Shown here piece by piece: positions 34,659 to 43,701 of a stretch of 64,000 nucleotides of DNA. Source of the DNA: Parabacteroides sp. (lineage in GTDB: Bacteria > Bacteroidota > Bacteroidia > Bacteroidales > Tannerellaceae); assembly GCA_019417325.1 (NCBI GenBank), contig DXVO01000021.1:1-64000 (forward strand), written 5' to 3'. Position 1 is the first letter of the stretch; every line of letters begins with the position of its first letter. The translations under genes and the position numbers were made by a program. The notes under the pieces are model-generated. The model was given only the letters and a program-made list of their open reading frames with translations, was not told where the DNA came from and searched no databases.

Positions 34659-35234
34659 TTAATATCTTTTTCCAACTACATCCCAGTCAATAATCTTCCA
34701 CAATTCATTCAGGTGGTCGGCACGACGGTTCTGATAATCCAGATAGTAAGAATGTTCCCATACGTCAAAGCCTAAAACAGGAGTTAACCCATGAGCCACC
34801 GGATTGCTTCCGTTTGCTTCTTTTGTGATAGATAATTTGCCGTCTTTGTCTTTCGCCAGCCAAACCCATCCTGAGCCGAACAAACCTGTACCGGCAGTTA
34901 CAAATTCTTTCTTGAAGTTATCAAAAGAACCCCATGTCGCATTAATCGCTTCTGCTAATTTTCCTTTAGGTTCGCCACCGCCTTTAGGGGAGAACTGGGT
35001 GAAATACAAATTATGGTTCAATATTTGTCCGGCGTTATTGAAAATAGCACCATCTGATTCGGCTACGATTTTCTCGAGCGGGGCATTTTCAAATTTTGTT
35101 CCCGGAATCAGATTATTCAGATTGTTTACATACGCCAAAAGGTGTTTACCATGATGGAAATTGATTGTAGCTTCGGAAATGACCGGTTCCAGCGCATTGG
35201 CTGCATACGGTAGTTGGATTAATTCAAATTTCAT
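34659..35234 (-). CDS. sodB: superoxide dismutase (Fe/Mn family)
   Basis: This 191-residue enzyme converts superoxide to hydrogen peroxide and oxygen. Metal ligands are visible: His27 in NFHHGKHL, the His of NHNLYFTQF, and Asp and His in FDVWEHSYYLDY. Bacteroidales members of this family use iron or manganese according to supply. The ATG at 35234 gives the usual start MKFELIQLPY. An in-frame ATG at 35312 would add a 26-residue hydrophobic, signal-like leader (see findings). Confidence 0.95.
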   Translation of the reverse strand: MKFELIQLPYAANALEPVISEATINFHHGKHLLAYVNNLNNLIPGTKFENAPLEKIVAESDGAIFNNAGQILNHNLYFTQFSPKGGGEPKGKLAEAINATWGSFDNFKKEFVTAGTGLFGSGWVWLAKDKDGKLSITKEANGSNPVAHGLTPVLGFDVWEHSYYLDYQNRRADHLNELWKIIDWDVVGKRY

Positions 35235-35312
35235 AATTTCTTCTTTTTTATTTGTTATATTACTATTATTACCTGATATCAATAAAATTAAACTTAAACA
35301 TAATGTAAGCAT

Positions 35313-35709
35313 GGCTCGTGTTTTTTAATCGTTGTTCTGTAATTCTAACACGGAGGATTTGATATTTGTTTACAATAAAGAAGGCTTTTTTTATAGTATT
35401 AGTCTATCGAAAGATAAACAGAGTCTATTATTGTTAAAAGAAGAGGTTGGCGCTAAGATAGATAGATGCGTATGTAAAATGAAATTCATCCCTTGTATCA
35501 AACTTTCCGAATAGCTTTTTTACATTATCCACTGTCCGATTTCCATTGAAAAAAGAGAAAGGGAGAAGCCCATATTTATCAGGCAGCTTCTTTTTACATG
35601 AATAATGTATGCTTCCTGTGATTTTTATCGCCTGTATAAGCTGAAATCTCGAATAAGTTTCTAATTTTGTGCCCTCAATCATTATTAATTAGTAAAACAT
35701 ATTTTGTAG
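35313..35709. other. intergenic DNA between sodB and the arginine decarboxylase gene
   Basis: It contains two overlapping opposite short frames, 35332-35514 (+, TTG start, 60 residues) and 35434-35682 (-, ATG start, 82 residues, begins MIEGTKLETYSRFQ). Neither matches a family I know and neither has a clear promoter. The minus-strand frame is the slightly better candidate for a small gene or remnant. Confidence 0.4.
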
Positions 35710-36249
35710 ATGGTAAAGAAAGTTGGGAATTTAATTCCAAACACCTTTTTTATTACGAAGGGTAGTGGAGACTCTGATTTGGAAAAACATGCAGGTTCTT
35801 ACCACATGGCCCTTTATGATGCCGGTATTTCGGATTTCAATATCATGACGTATTCGTCTGTTATTCCGGCAACAGCACATCTTGTAACTATGGATGAAAT
35901 CGACCTTCCTCCATTTGGTTCGGAAATGAAAACCATTATGGCGGTGTCGCATGGATACCAGGATGAGTTTGTGTCTGCTGGTGTGGTTTACGCTTGGATG
36001 TACAAAGACGAGAATTTCGACGAGAAAGTAGGCGGTCTGGTATGTGAAGTAAGCGGTCGCTATCGAATTGAGGAACTCGAGTCGCGTTTGATCCGTGTGA
36101 TCAACGATCTTCACCAGAAGACGTACGGCAAGTATTATCTGGGTGAACTGAACTTCATCACGGAAGGTATTACCATCGAAAAGAGGTATGGTACAGCATT
36201 GGCTGCCCTCTGCTTTGTTGATTTTTTAATGCCTGAAGTAGAAGATTAA
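35710..36249 (+). CDS. pyruvoyl-dependent arginine decarboxylase
   Basis: This 179-residue proenzyme decarboxylates arginine to agmatine. It should cleave itself between Ser49 and Ser50 in NIMTYSSVIP, leaving a pyruvoyl group on the larger chain. The DAGI segment before it and the conserved Glu near the C-terminus (GITIEKRYGTALAAL) fit the PvlArgDC family. The enzyme feeds polyamine synthesis and may help acid tolerance. It is a single gene bounded by a terminator. The symbol is left blank because usage (pdaD, aaxB) differs between groups. Confidence 0.92.
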   Translation: MVKKVGNLIPNTFFITKGSGDSDLEKHAGSYHMALYDAGISDFNIMTYSSVIPATAHLVTMDEIDLPPFGSEMKTIMAVSHGYQDEFVSAGVVYAWMYKDENFDEKVGGLVCEVSGRYRIEELESRLIRVINDLHQKTYGKYYLGELNFITEGITIEKRYGTALAALCFVDFLMPEVED

Positions 36250-36274
36250 GAAGATAATAGATTTGTTTTCAATA

Positions 36275-36317
36275 AAAAAGCAGGAATAAGGTATTAACCT
36301 TGTTTCTGCTTTTTTTG
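36275..36317 (+). terminator. terminator of the arginine decarboxylase gene
   Basis: AAAGCAGGAATAAGG pairs with CCTTGTTTCTGCTTT (one bulge) and is followed by TTTT. Confidence 0.85.
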
Positions 36318-36349
36318 TTATATAGGTCTGAAAGAACATTTTGTTTTGT

Positions 36350-36357
36350 TATATTTG
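36350..36357 (+). promoter_or_regulatory. -7 box of the thioesterase-nfo-nhaD-C69 run
   Basis: TATATTTG matches TAnnTTTG, 52 bases before the ATG at 36410. Confidence 0.5.
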
Positions 36358-36409
36358 TCAACGCAAAAAGTTTTTTTAGGCATTAACAATTCGTTTAAAC
36401 TTGGTGTTT

Positions 36410-36883
36410 ATGAAGAAGATTATTAATCCCTGGAAAGGATTGGACGGATACATGTGCTTCGGCTGTTCTCCGGATAATCCGATGGGGCTTCATCTGGAAT
36501 TTTATGAAGACGGTGATGATGTGGTTGCCTTTTGGGAACCTAAAAAGTATTATCAAGGCTGGTTGAACACCATGCACGGCGGTATACTGAGTACGTTGAT
36601 GGATGAACTGGCGGGATGGGTAGTTTTGCGTAAACTCCAAACTTCAGGTATGACTTCCCGTATGGATGTCCGTTACCTGAAAAGCGTATCGACCCAGGAT
36701 GACCGGCTGACTGTTCGGGGACGCATAAAAGACCGTAAACGGAATGCCATATTCATAGAAACCGAAATATATAATTCCCAAAACGAACTTTGTACCCGGG
36801 CTGATTTGGTTTATTTCGTAGTCACGCAGGAGCAAGCGACGGAGAAATACCATTTCCAGGGATGCAAGGCTGAAGATGAATAA
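36410..36883 (+). CDS. PaaI-type hotdog thioesterase
   Basis: This is a 157-residue cytoplasmic protein of the hotdog fold. Typical features are the CFGC start of this subgroup (residues 14-17), the HGGILSTLMDELAG helix (about 57-70) with the acidic catalytic residue, and the strand MDVRYLKSVSTQDD. It is likely to hydrolyse an acyl-CoA or related thioester; the substrate is unknown. The ATG at 36410 is preferred to a TTG three codons upstream. It is the first gene of a closely spaced run. Confidence 0.85.
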   Translation: MKKIINPWKGLDGYMCFGCSPDNPMGLHLEFYEDGDDVVAFWEPKKYYQGWLNTMHGGILSTLMDELAGWVVLRKLQTSGMTSRMDVRYLKSVSTQDDRLTVRGRIKDRKRNAIFIETEIYNSQNELCTRADLVYFVVTQEQATEKYHFQGCKAEDE

Positions 36884-36895
36884 AAAATATAAATT

Positions 36896-37732
36896 ATGAA
36901 GTATGTAGGAGCGCATGTCAGTGCATCCGGAGGAGTAGAGAATGCCCCTGGGAATGCAAATGCAATCGGAGCCAAAGCTTTTGCTTTATTTACAAAGAAC
37001 CAGCGTCAGTGGGTGGCTGCTCCGCTGAGTAAGAAAAGTATTTCCCTTTTTAAAGAGCGTTGTGCCGAATTCGGATATGAAGCCAAACATATCCTTCCCC
37101 ACGACAGTTACCTGATAAACCTGGGGCATCCGGAAGAAGAAGGATTACAGAAGTCCCGTAATGCTTTTCTGGATGAAATGCAACGCTGTGAACAATTAGG
37201 ACTCGACCGCCTGAACTTCCATCCGGGCAGCCACCTGAATAAAATAAGTGAAGAAGTATGTATGGACCGCATTGCCGGGTCAATCAACTGGGTACTGGAA
37301 CAAACATCCGGCGTTTGCGCTGTTCTTGAAAATACAGCAGGACAAGGATCTAATTTAGGATACACCTTCGAACAACTCGCTTATATTATCGACAAGGTAA
37401 ACGATAAATCGCGTGTAGGCGTCTGTATTGATACTGCACACACATTGGCTGCCGGCTACAACATCAAAACTCCGGAGGGGTTTACGGAAACATTCCGTCA
37501 TTTTGATGAAGTGATAGGTTTCTCCTATTTGCGCGGTATGCACATCAACGATTCGAAGAAAGACCTCGGAACAAGAGTAGACCGTCACGACAGTATTGGT
37601 AAAGGCGTGATGGGGCTTACCACTTTCAAAATGTTGATGGATGATCCCCGTTTTGATGACATACCATTAATCCTGGAAACTCCGGATGAATCCGTTTGGG
37701 CGGATGAAATAAAATATTTGTATTCTATTTAA
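36896..37732 (+). CDS. nfo: endonuclease IV
   Basis: This 278-residue AP endonuclease cuts DNA 5' of abasic sites in base excision repair. It has a TIM-barrel with three metal sites; ligands are visible in HPGSH (about 101-105), ENTAGQG, CIDTAHTLAAGY, HINDSKKDLG, DRHDSIGKG and LETP. The length is typical. It starts 12 bases after the thioesterase gene and is probably cotranscribed with it. Confidence 0.96.
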   Translation: MKYVGAHVSASGGVENAPGNANAIGAKAFALFTKNQRQWVAAPLSKKSISLFKERCAEFGYEAKHILPHDSYLINLGHPEEEGLQKSRNAFLDEMQRCEQLGLDRLNFHPGSHLNKISEEVCMDRIAGSINWVLEQTSGVCAVLENTAGQGSNLGYTFEQLAYIIDKVNDKSRVGVCIDTAHTLAAGYNIKTPEGFTETFRHFDEVIGFSYLRGMHINDSKKDLGTRVDRHDSIGKGVMGLTTFKMLMDDPRFDDIPLILETPDESVWADEIKYLYSI

Positions 37733-37755
37733 TACACCTTCTAAAACTCTATTTT

Positions 37756-39165
37756 ATGTTTATATTGATGCCTATTATTTTTATCGGAGGAATTCTTGCC
37801 ATAGCATTGGAAGACAAGATAAAAATAAATAAAGCAGCGATAGCCTTGTTTATGGCTATTTCTTTGTGGATGATTTTGATGTTTGATGCTTATTACATCT
37901 TTGTAGAACGTTCAAGTCCTGTATTTCAGGAATTCCTTGCACAAAATCCGGAGATGGCTAATCAGCCGATTAAAGAGCAATTCATAAACTTTTTAACCAA
38001 CCGTTCGATTGTATATCATTTAGGTAATGTGGCGGAGACACTATTCTTTGTGATGTGTTCCATGCTGATAGTCGATATTGTCGATAAGCATGGCGGTTTC
38101 CAGTCGGTAACCGGATATATCCGCACAGCCAATAAGAGGAAGCTACTCTGGTCTATCAGCATTGCCACTTTCTTCTTTTCCGCTTTGCTCGATAACCTGG
38201 CTGCAGCTATTGTTATTATGGCTGTGCTCCGTAAGCTGGTGCCCGACCGTACAGACCGCCTGAAATATGCCTGTATGGTGATTATTGCAGCAAATGCCGG
38301 AGGTGCATGGTCGCCTATCGGTGATGTGACGACTATCTTGTTATGGGTAGGAAAAAATATTTCAGCCGTTCATCAAATATCTCATGTATTTATATCCTCA
38401 CTGGTCAACCTCTTGGTTCCCCTTACGATAGCCAATTTCTGGTTGTTTAAGAAAGATGCGACCTTGCGTGTGATGAGTGAAGAAGAGAAAGCAGACGAAT
38501 ATATACCGGAAATACCCAACCGTTCACGCCGTATCATCTTTGTCATCGGTGTCCTTTCATTGGCATTGGTTCCGGTGTTCCAGATGGTAACAAATTTGCC
38601 TCCGTTCTTAGGAGTTCTTTCCGGGTTGGTTATACTGTGGTTCTATACAGACCTTATGTACAGCAAGCTGCATATGCACGAATCAAACAAATTGCGTATC
38701 AGCCAGCTTTTGCCGAATATAGACTTGGCTACCATCTTCTTTTTTCTTGGTATTTTGATGGCGGTAGGTGCATTGGAAACATCCGGTCAGTTAGGGTTGA
38801 TGTCTGACTTTTTAGATAAGCATGTACATGAACCTTATTTGATTAGCTTTGTAATCGGAGCCTTGTCTTCATGCGTAGACAACGTTGCTTTGGTGGCAGC
38901 TACCATGGGGATGTATCCGGTGGTTGAACAAACTGCGAACCTAAGTCCATATGCACAGGCTTTTGTTGCCGATGGCGGTTTCTGGACGTTCCTTGCTTAT
39001 TGTGCCGTAACAGGTGGTAGTATCCTGATTATCGGTTCGGCAACAGGCGTTACCGTAATGGGATTGGAAAAAATAGATTTTATGTATTATACAAAGCGCT
39101 TCTCCCTGTTAGCCCTGATAGGCTATTGTAGCGGAGCCGGTGTATATATGTTATTATTTGCTTAA
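37756..39165 (+). CDS. nhaD: NhaD-type sodium/proton antiporter
   Basis: This is a 469-residue inner-membrane protein with about twelve membrane segments. Family motifs include the LDNLAAAIVIMAVLRKLVP segment (about 136-154), ANAGGAWSPIGDVTTILLW with the polar site inside the membrane, and SSCVDNVALVAATMGMYP near 375. It exports sodium in exchange for protons and supports pH and salt balance. It follows nfo by 23 bases and precedes the C69 peptidase gene by 14 bases. Confidence 0.93.
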   Translation: MFILMPIIFIGGILAIALEDKIKINKAAIALFMAISLWMILMFDAYYIFVERSSPVFQEFLAQNPEMANQPIKEQFINFLTNRSIVYHLGNVAETLFFVMCSMLIVDIVDKHGGFQSVTGYIRTANKRKLLWSISIATFFFSALLDNLAAAIVIMAVLRKLVPDRTDRLKYACMVIIAANAGGAWSPIGDVTTILLWVGKNISAVHQISHVFISSLVNLLVPLTIANFWLFKKDATLRVMSEEEKADEYIPEIPNRSRRIIFVIGVLSLALVPVFQMVTNLPPFLGVLSGLVILWFYTDLMYSKLHMHESNKLRISQLLPNIDLATIFFFLGILMAVGALETSGQLGLMSDFLDKHVHEPYLISFVIGALSSCVDNVALVAATMGMYPVVEQTANLSPYAQAFVADGGFWTFLAYCAVTGGSILIIGSATGVTVMGLEKIDFMYYTKRFSLLALIGYCSGAGVYMLLFA

Positions 39166-39179
39166 ACAACTTTATTTGG

Positions 39180-40820
39180 ATGAAAAAAAATTGGATTGTA
39201 ATGACAGCTTGTGCATTCCTTCTTTCAGGTATGGAAACGATGGCATGTACAGGGCTGCTGGTTGGAAAAAAGGCCTCTGTCGACGGCTCTGTAATGATTA
39301 GTTATGCCGCAGACTCGCATACGCTGTACGGCGAATTATACCGCTGGCCTGCTGCTACCTGGCCTAAAGGGGCAATGTTGGATGTCATCGAGTGGGATAC
39401 CCATAAACCGTTGGGACAGATTCCGCAGGTGGAACAGACTTATTCCGTGGTAGGGAACATGAACGAACATCAGGTAGCCATCACGGAAAGTACCTTCGGC
39501 GGTCGTTCCGAACTGGTGGATACAACCGGTATCATGGACTATGGAAGCCTGATATATATCGCCTTGCAGCGTTCTAAAACGGCACGCGAAGCAATCAAGG
39601 TGATGACCGGCCTGGTAAAAGAGCATGGGTACTACAGCAGTGGCGAAACCTTCTCTATTGCTGATAAGAATGAGGCATGGGTGATGGAGATGATTGGAAA
39701 AGGAGTGGGGAATAAAGGTGCAGTCTGGGTCGCTATCCGCATTCCCGATGATTGTATCTCCGCTCATGCCAACCAGTCCCGTATCCAGCAGATACCGTTT
39801 GACGATAAAGAGAACTGCATGTATTCGCCGGATGTTGTCTCTTTTGCTCGTGAGAAAGGATATTTTAAAGGAAAAGATAAAGACTTCAGCTTCCAGGCTG
39901 CTTACTGCCCGTATGACTTTGGTAGCTTACGTGGTTGCGAAGCCCGTGTATGGTCTTTCTTCCGTACATATGATCCGGCGATGGATAAATATGCCGATTT
40001 TGCAAAAGGCGACCCGAGCAAGGGCCCGATGCCTTTATATATCAAACCGAACCGTCTGCTTTCCGTACAAGATGTACAGAACGGTATGCGCGACCATTTT
40101 GAAGGAACAGACCTGGACATGACAAAAGATGCCGGAGCCGGTTCTTATAAAGTACCTTATCGCTGGCGTCCGATGACATTCGATGTAAATGGGGAAACCT
40201 ATACGAATGAGCGTGCCATTGCAACCCAGCAGACCGGTTTCGTAATCGTTCCGCAGATGCGTAACTGGTTGCCGGATGCAATCGGCGGAATCCTTTGGTT
40301 TGGTGCGGATGATGCAGACATGGCTGTATTTACCCCGATTTATTGTTCGGTGACCGCATCACCGGAATGCTACCGTGTAGGAAACGGGGATATGATGAAC
40401 TTCTCCTGGACTTCCGCTTTCTGGATACACAACTGGGTGGCAAATATGGCTTACCATAAATACAATTTTATGATAAAAGACATTCGTCCGGTTCAGCAGG
40501 AACTTGAAAACGGATATAAAGAAACAATCCCGGCCATCGATAAAGCTGCTTTGGATCTGTATGCTAAAAATCCGGCCGAAGCAGTTAAGTTCCTTACCTG
40601 GTTCAGTACGACTACAGCCGACCAGGCAACGGCACGCTGGAAAAAGCTGGGCGAATACCTGTTAGTGAAATATATAGATGGGAATGTGAAAAAAGAAGAA
40701 AACGGACAGTTCAAGCAAAATGGTTACGGACTCTCTGAATATCCTGATTTCCCCGGTTATGATGAAGAATATTATCGCAATATTGTGAAAAGTGCTGGTG
40801 ATAGATTAAAAGTAAAATGA
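39180..40820 (+). CDS. C69-family dipeptidase
   Basis: This is a 546-residue secreted peptidase of the Ntn-hydrolase fold. A signal peptide (1-22, ending METMA) is followed directly by Cys23 in CTGLLVGKKASVDGS, which becomes the N-terminal nucleophile after processing. AHANQSRIQQIPFDD and the MNFSWTSAFWIHNWV region fit family C69. It probably cleaves dipeptides in the periplasm. It is the last gene of the thioesterase-nfo-nhaD run. Confidence 0.92.
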   Translation: MKKNWIVMTACAFLLSGMETMACTGLLVGKKASVDGSVMISYAADSHTLYGELYRWPAATWPKGAMLDVIEWDTHKPLGQIPQVEQTYSVVGNMNEHQVAITESTFGGRSELVDTTGIMDYGSLIYIALQRSKTAREAIKVMTGLVKEHGYYSSGETFSIADKNEAWVMEMIGKGVGNKGAVWVAIRIPDDCISAHANQSRIQQIPFDDKENCMYSPDVVSFAREKGYFKGKDKDFSFQAAYCPYDFGSLRGCEARVWSFFRTYDPAMDKYADFAKGDPSKGPMPLYIKPNRLLSVQDVQNGMRDHFEGTDLDMTKDAGAGSYKVPYRWRPMTFDVNGETYTNERAIATQQTGFVIVPQMRNWLPDAIGGILWFGADDADMAVFTPIYCSVTASPECYRVGNGDMMNFSWTSAFWIHNWVANMAYHKYNFMIKDIRPVQQELENGYKETIPAIDKAALDLYAKNPAEAVKFLTWFSTTTADQATARWKKLGEYLLVKYIDGNVKKEENGQFKQNGYGLSEYPDFPGYDEEYYRNIVKSAGDRLKVK

Positions 40821-40828
40821 TATATTTG
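40821..40828 (+). promoter_or_regulatory. -7 box of the small barrel protein gene
   Basis: TATATTTG begins directly after the C69 stop codon, 32 bases before the next ATG. Confidence 0.5.
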
Positions 40829-40860
40829 CAAAATATGTTGAACTAAATATTAAGAAAAGT

Positions 40861-41331
40861 ATGAAAAAATTCGTAGTTGTGTTAATGTTGGCTCTTTTTA
40901 GTATAGGAGTTCATGCTCAGACAGAAAAGGGGCGTTCATCCGTTGGTTTGAATTTAGGCTATAGTTTTAATGACATTGGAAATACCGCTATCGGTATCGA
41001 TTATCGTTATAGCATTATCGATGCTGTACGTATCGCCCCGTCGGTTAATTTCCTTATCAAACATAATGGCGTAAGTTCCGTAATGTTCGATGTGAATGCT
41101 CATTATGTGGTGAAACTGAGTGAAATGTTCGGATTCTATCCCTTGGCAGGTTTAAGTCTTTCCGTATGGCATGGAGGCGGCGATAACATCACCCGTTTTG
41201 GTGGAAACCTGGGGTTGGGTGCTGAGCTGTATGCTACTCATAATGTTACTGTCGGTGTAGAAGCTAAATACAACATTATAAAAGACCTCGACGGTGCCAT
41301 GGTTGGCGTACGTGTAGGTTATAATTTCTAA
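40861..41331 (+). CDS. small outer-membrane beta-barrel protein
   Basis: This is a 156-residue protein with a signal peptide (1-20, ending VHAQ). The mature part consists of about eight amphipathic strands rich in Gly and Tyr and ends in GVRVGYNF, a typical C-terminal barrel strand with a terminal aromatic residue. It fits the OmpW/opacity-type small barrels that are common in Bacteroidales. Its function is unknown. Confidence 0.82.
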   Translation: MKKFVVVLMLALFSIGVHAQTEKGRSSVGLNLGYSFNDIGNTAIGIDYRYSIIDAVRIAPSVNFLIKHNGVSSVMFDVNAHYVVKLSEMFGFYPLAGLSLSVWHGGGDNITRFGGNLGLGAELYATHNVTVGVEAKYNIIKDLDGAMVGVRVGYNF

Positions 41332-41371
41332 GAAACAGAAATGGTATAAAGTATACACCATTCCAAACGTG

Positions 41372-41416
41372 GATGACGCAGACGGGCACTGATAAATTTG
41401 CGCGTTTTGCGTCATC
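41372..41416. repeat. inverted repeat GATGACGCA / TGCGTCATC
   Basis: Perfect 9-bp arms at 41372-41380 and 41408-41416 with a 27-base loop. It lies between the barrel gene and GtrA. It may be a terminator-like or REP-like element; no T run follows. Confidence 0.5.
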
Positions 41417-41486
41417 TGCGTTCATTAATACGGACTGTAGATGGTTTTCAAAAGACAGCTATCTGGTTGCTTCGGCAGTTGTAAGT

Positions 41487-41517
41487 GTTGCAATTTGCGG
41501 ATAAACCTGTATATTTG
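41487..41517 (+). promoter_or_regulatory. promoter of the GtrA gene
   Basis: GTTG (41487-41490), 19 bases, then TATATTTG (41510-41517). Confidence 0.65.
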
Positions 41518-41572
41518 CTAGCTGTAAGGGGAGAGTGAATACGCAGCAAGCCCCGGATAAACAAAGGGAGGG

Positions 41573-41965
41573 ATGAAGAAGGTCAAAGAAACAGAACGCA
41601 TTCTGCGTTTTATGATGATAGGCACGCTGAATGCGTTGATTACGGCTTTCATTATCTGGTTGATGATGGTGAAACTCGATTGCAATTATTTGGCATCCAA
41701 TGTGGTTGCTTATATAATTGCCCAAACAAATAATTTTTTTTGGAGTAAATACTGGATATTTGCATCCCGTGAAGGACGTTTCAGACGTGAGATACCTCTC
41801 TTTCTGATTGCTTTCGGATGTTCCTATGCCGCACAATTCCTTGCCCTGTTGCTTATGGTAGAGATATTCGACCTGAACGAATATCTGGCACAATTCTTGG
41901 GGCTTTTTGTATACGGAGCCGTCAATTTCATGATGAACAAGAAATTGACGTTCCTGCATAAATAA
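41573..41965 (+). CDS. GtrA-family membrane protein
   Basis: This is a 130-residue inner-membrane protein with four predicted helices. The motif RFMMIGTLNALITAFIIW and the loop NNFFWSKYWIF fit the GtrA/DPMS3 family. Members are thought to help flip or anchor lipid-linked sugars for surface glycan modification. No glycosyltransferase gene is adjacent, so its partner is unknown. Confidence 0.9.
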   Translation: MKKVKETERILRFMMIGTLNALITAFIIWLMMVKLDCNYLASNVVAYIIAQTNNFFWSKYWIFASREGRFRREIPLFLIAFGCSYAAQFLALLLMVEIFDLNEYLAQFLGLFVYGAVNFMMNKKLTFLHK

Positions 41966-41982
41966 TTTCTTATCTATTTATT

Positions 41983-43638
41983 TTACTTCTGTTTTATGCT
42001 TTGCTTCCAGATGCGTGTCATATAGAACGCCAGGTGGGTGAAGGCGAAGACAAACGAGATAACCAGTAAGGTCTGGTCTTCATTCCAGCCTACGCTTTGC
42101 TGATACCACAACCCGGTTATCACGCATAAAACCGACAGCATAATACCTAATATATTCATACCGAATAAGCCTTTCCGGTAGGGAAGATGGCGTTCCAGTT
42201 TGCTGTGTTTTACTCCGTAGACAGCATAAATATCCAAACCGATAAGCATCCATACAATCAATCGTATCCATGTATCAGGCGGAAGGAACAGCATCATGCA
42301 GAGGCAGGTCACGATACCTGCAAGCGGAACGAACGGTACAAATGGCGTTTTGAAAGTACGTTTCACATCCGGCATGGTTTTGCGTACAACCAATACCCCG
42401 GCACAGACCAAAGTAAAGGCGAACAATGTTCCGATACTGGTCATTTCTCCTGCCACCCGGGCTGGGACAAAGGCAGCAAGCAGTCCGACCAGCAACATAA
42501 ACAGCAGGTTGCTACGGGCCGGAGTCCGGAATTTCTCATTGATGTGCGAGAAGAAGGGAGGCAACAACCCGTCGTGGCTCATACTCAGGAATACGCGGCT
42601 CTGTCCTAACAATGTCACCATGATAACCGAACAATAACCAAATAGGATAGCAAGGATAATCGCTTTGTTCAACCAAGGATATGCAGGCTGTATGATACCA
42701 GCTTCATTGGCATGTCCCATTTGGTCGATGGCTATGGCAACCGGTGCAATCCCTTGTTGTCCACCGAACATGGAATAGTGGGCAACCCCTGTCATCACAT
42801 GGGCAAATAACATGTATAAAACTGTACAAACCAACAGCGAAACTAAGATACCGATGGGCATATCCCGCTTCGGGTTTTTAGCTTCCTGTGCCGCTGTCGA
42901 TACGGCATCGAAGCCAAGGAAAGCAAAGAAAACGATTGCTGCGCCACGTAGTACACCGGAGAAACCGAATTCACCTAAAGAACCTGTGTTTTGAGGAATA
43001 TAGGGTACGTAATTGTCTGTATTGATATATTTCCATCCTAATCCGACGAATAGCAGGACGACAGATACTTTCAGGAATACGATAATACCGTTGAATATGG
43101 AACTGCCTCCCGTTCCCCGTATAAGGAAAAGGCTCATCGCCACTACAATCAGGAAAGCAGGGATATTTACAATACCTCCGTCCCAGGGGCATGCCGTATA
43201 TTCCAGGGGCAGGTTTATACCCAGTCCTTCCAGAAAAACAACCAGATAGCGGCTCCAGCTAATACTTACTGTCGTAGCGGCTACCGTATATTCCAGTACC
43301 AGATCCCAACCGATAATCCAGGCAACCAATTCACCCATCGTTGCATACGAATAGGTGTAAGCACTGCCGGCAACCGGTATCATGGACGCGAATTCAGCAT
43401 AACACAGTCCTGCAAAGCAACATCCCAATGCAGCAATGGCAAAGGAGAGGGTGATAGCCGGTCCGGTATATCCGGCGGCAACGGTTCCTGTAATTGAAAA
43501 TAGTCCGGCTCCGATGATGACACCTACGCCAAGGGCTACCAGACTCCAAGGTCCCAGAACCCGTTTTAGTGATTTGCTTCCGGATTGGCAGGCTTCTGCC
43601 TGTAATGCCGAGAGAGGTTTCTTAATGAATAATCCCAT
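41983..43638 (-). CDS. APC-superfamily amino acid permease
   Basis: This is a 551-residue inner-membrane transporter with twelve to fourteen membrane segments. The start of helix 1 shows the APC motif VIIGAGLFSITG, and helix 6 carries the FFAFLGFDAVSTAAQEAKNP signature of cationic amino acid transporters. The closest named relatives are CAT/YfnA-type permeases, so it is likely to import an amino acid; the substrate is not shown by the sequence. It is a single gene, convergent with GtrA. Confidence 0.93.
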   Translation of the reverse strand: MGLFIKKPLSALQAEACQSGSKSLKRVLGPWSLVALGVGVIIGAGLFSITGTVAAGYTGPAITLSFAIAALGCCFAGLCYAEFASMIPVAGSAYTYSYATMGELVAWIIGWDLVLEYTVAATTVSISWSRYLVVFLEGLGINLPLEYTACPWDGGIVNIPAFLIVVAMSLFLIRGTGGSSIFNGIIVFLKVSVVLLFVGLGWKYINTDNYVPYIPQNTGSLGEFGFSGVLRGAAIVFFAFLGFDAVSTAAQEAKNPKRDMPIGILVSLLVCTVLYMLFAHVMTGVAHYSMFGGQQGIAPVAIAIDQMGHANEAGIIQPAYPWLNKAIILAILFGYCSVIMVTLLGQSRVFLSMSHDGLLPPFFSHINEKFRTPARSNLLFMLLVGLLAAFVPARVAGEMTSIGTLFAFTLVCAGVLVVRKTMPDVKRTFKTPFVPFVPLAGIVTCLCMMLFLPPDTWIRLIVWMLIGLDIYAVYGVKHSKLERHLPYRKGLFGMNILGIMLSVLCVITGLWYQQSVGWNEDQTLLVISFVFAFTHLAFYMTRIWKQSIKQK

Positions 43639-43667
43639 CTTTCTGTTTTTCTGTTAAAAATAGGCTG

Positions 43668-43699
43668 CAAAGGTAGGTATTACAGCAAAGATATACAAC
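43668..43699 (-). promoter_or_regulatory. promoter of the permease gene
   Basis: The minus strand has GTTG (43696-43699), 20 bases, then TACCTTTG (43668-43675). Confidence 0.65.
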
Positions 43700-43701
43700 C
43701 T

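Noticed and set aside
35434..35682. Minus-strand ORF of 82 codons between sodB and the arginine decarboxylase gene
   Set aside because: It has no promoter box and no recognisable family, and it overlaps an opposite open frame; kept only as a remark in the gap description.
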